Source of the DNA: Acinetobacter bouvetii DSM 14964 = CIP 107468
GTDB taxonomy: Bacteria; Pseudomonadota; Gammaproteobacteria; Pseudomonadales; Moraxellaceae
NCBI RefSeq assembly: GCF_000368865.1
Contig: NZ_KB849726.1
Location: 453,634-517,633, forward strand
DNA length: 64,000 bases
Direction of reading: 5' to 3'
Within the stretch, counting starts at the first letter, position 1; each line of letters opens with the position of its first letter. A program made the position numbers and the translations under genes. The notes below the pieces were generated by a model. It searched no databases and was not told the DNA's origin. It worked only from the letters and a program-made list of their open reading frames with translations. Shown in pieces: positions 62,822 to 64,000 of this stretch.

Positions 62822-64000
62822 ATGCTCAAACGGAGCATAGGCATAGGTATGCTGTGTGTTGCAGGGCATGCTTACAGTGCTGATATTAATATTACGACGA
62901 CAGAAGATGTTGTAAAGGATGACACCGAGTGTTCACTTCGCGAAGCCATTGAGTATTTAAATATTCCTGCAGACGACCGGCCAGAAGCAGGCTATATGGG
63001 GTGCGGCGGCACAGGCGCGTCGACAAATATTTTACTGGAAGCAAAGAAAGAATATAAAGTTAAGTCCCCGCTTTATATCAAAACTGCATTGCTCATCCGT
63101 ACGGATTACTCAACCAATGTCACAGATGAAGTGGCGGAAGGGATGAATAATGCGACGCTGAAAATGACTGGCGCATCAAACCTCTTTGTCATTGATGATG
63201 CGAACAATCAATCCAGCGCATTAATTACCTTTAAAGAACTGACTTTGGCGGGATGCGGCGTTCAAAAATGCGCTGATAAAGGCGGCTTAATCTATAATAA
63301 CGAACGCCTGCAGTTAAATACCGTTAAATTATCAGGCGGCTGGGCGGATCAGGGCGGTGCAATTTATAATCTAGGCGTCAATAGTGATTACCCTGCTTAT
63401 GCCAGTACAGTAGAAATATTAAATAGCCTTTTTGAAAAAAATAAGGCCGCAGAAGGCGGAATTATTTACACGCAAGCGCCCGCTTTGTTTATTACACGAT
63501 CAGTTTTCCGCGATAACGAAACCGCCGCTGCGGCTTCAGCCAATATCTATGCGGCTCAGGGGCTGAGCGATGAAAAATTGGTGTCATTTCCTTTAAGCAT
63601 GTACAAAATTTCGAACAGTACTTTTTTCAGCAACAAAGGTGCTGTTGCAAATGTCACTGATGGAATGGGCTTGAACAATTTAACCATGGTCGCCAATGGT
63701 TCAGGCTTGATTTTGAATGCGCCAAAAGCCAAAGCATATATCAGCAATAGTATTTTGATTGGCAACCCTTATCCTGTAATTACAGGCGGGAGTGACTGCC
63801 GCTTTGAATCGGGCGATCAAAGTGTTCTGTGGAACAATTTAGTTTCTCCGGTTTGCGGTACTGGAAATGTATCTTATCCAAATGGTATTTGGAAGGGAAC
63901 ACAGCTATTTGCTGGATCAAATGTGGAAGGTGAATGCGCATCTTTAAAAGATGATACAACGGCATTGCTTTGCCCTTACCGCACAGTCGAAAAAGCTTTT
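62822..64000 (+). CDS. CSLREA-domain surface protein, rhombotarget A-like, truncated by window edge
   Basis: Open from ATG 62822 to the window end (393 codons). AAGGAGAAGG is an excellent ribosome-binding site. The signal peptide MLKRSIGIGMLCVAGHAYSA is followed by DINITTTEDVVKDDTECSLREAIEYLN, containing the CSLREA motif. Parallel beta-helix-like repeats follow (GGLIYNNERLQLNTVKLSGG, GGAIYNLGV, EGGIIYTQAPALFITRSVFRDN). In Acinetobacter such proteins (rhombotarget A) carry a C-terminal GlyGly-CTERM anchor cut by a rhomboid protease; that end is outside the window, so the name is provisional. Confidence 0.75.
   Translation, partial: MLKRSIGIGMLCVAGHAYSADINITTTEDVVKDDTECSLREAIEYLNIPADDRPEAGYMGCGGTGASTNILLEAKKEYKVKSPLYIKTALLIRTDYSTNVTDEVAEGMNNATLKMTGASNLFVIDDANNQSSALITFKELTLAGCGVQKCADKGGLIYNNERLQLNTVKLSGGWADQGGAIYNLGVNSDYPAYASTVEILNSLFEKNKAAEGGIIYTQAPALFITRSVFRDNETAAAASANIYAAQGLSDEKLVSFPLSMYKISNSTFFSNKGAVANVTDGMGLNNLTMVANGSGLILNAPKAKAYISNSILIGNPYPVITGGSDCRFESGDQSVLWNNLVSPVCGTGNVSYPNGIWKGTQLFAGSNVEGECASLKDDTTALLCPYRTVEKAF

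Noticed and set aside
1..64000. CRISPR arrays, tRNA or rRNA genes
   Set aside because: No regularly spaced repeats, cloverleaf-type TTCGAATC/T-loop sequences with CCA context, or rRNA blocks were recognised by reading both strands.

Overview
The window is 64 kb of a gammaproteobacterial chromosome, almost certainly Acinetobacter. The protein sequences, AT-rich intergenic spaces, A-tract/T-tract terminators, the lolC-lolD-comEC-acyltransferase order, a Coq4-like protein and a CSLREA (rhombotarget-like) surface protein at the right edge all fit that genus. No rRNA, tRNA, CRISPR array, prophage or intact insertion sequence was seen. Most of the window is core metabolism and housekeeping, with a few decayed or accessory patches.

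Left part (1-16 kb). It opens with the C-terminal two thirds of a CzcA-type heavy-metal RND pump. A very short His-rich ORF and an IS5-like transposase relic follow, a scar where the metal-resistance cluster seems to have been cut. Next come pdxB-epmA (vitamin B6 synthesis; EF-P lysylation), then on the minus strand maeB-cca, a membrane PAS/GGDEF/EAL protein, rsmE, and the methionine-cycle pair ahcY/metF. Upstream of ahcY is a convincing S-adenosylhomocysteine (SAH) riboswitch.

Middle (16-36 kb). Small uncharacterised proteins (DUF4424, C39-like, Sel1, Tim44-like), radA, the D-Ala/D-Ser/Gly permease cycA, and the lptM-lysA-dapF-hydrolase-xerC run. These are followed by a lipoprotein amidase, a frameshifted GNAT gene, an Lrp regulator divergent from a LysE exporter, etfBA, and gyrA carrying an unusual insertion in its C-terminal domain.

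36-50 kb. A restriction-enzyme HsdR-N-like gene broken at a C7/G7 tract, a GltP-type symporter, and a four-gene export operon (TolC, HlyD-type fusion protein, two ABC-2 permeases) with no ATPase gene. Then a Coq4-motif protein, serC, an AT-rich spacer with two perfect DnaA boxes, an unknown 310-residue protein, a frameshifted small exported protein, yaiI and a DMT exporter.

50-64 kb. A PilZ protein, lolC-lolD (lipoprotein release), comEC split into two ORFs at a TGATG stop/start overlap (DNA uptake), a lipid A acyltransferase, sppA plus an alpha/beta hydrolase, a META lipoprotein, purM-purN, a PerM/AI-2E transporter with hda, and the truncated CSLREA protein.

Four genes are interrupted by frameshifts (GNAT, HsdR-N-like, the 48.2-kb exported protein, comEC). 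Whether these are real decay, phase-variable switches or sequence errors is the main open question. No wholly new multi-gene system could be demonstrated. The best candidates for a second look are the riboswitch, the comEC split, the homopolymer-tract restriction gene, the GyrA insertion, the ATPase-less export operon, and the leader ORF and hairpin arrangements at pdxB and cca.
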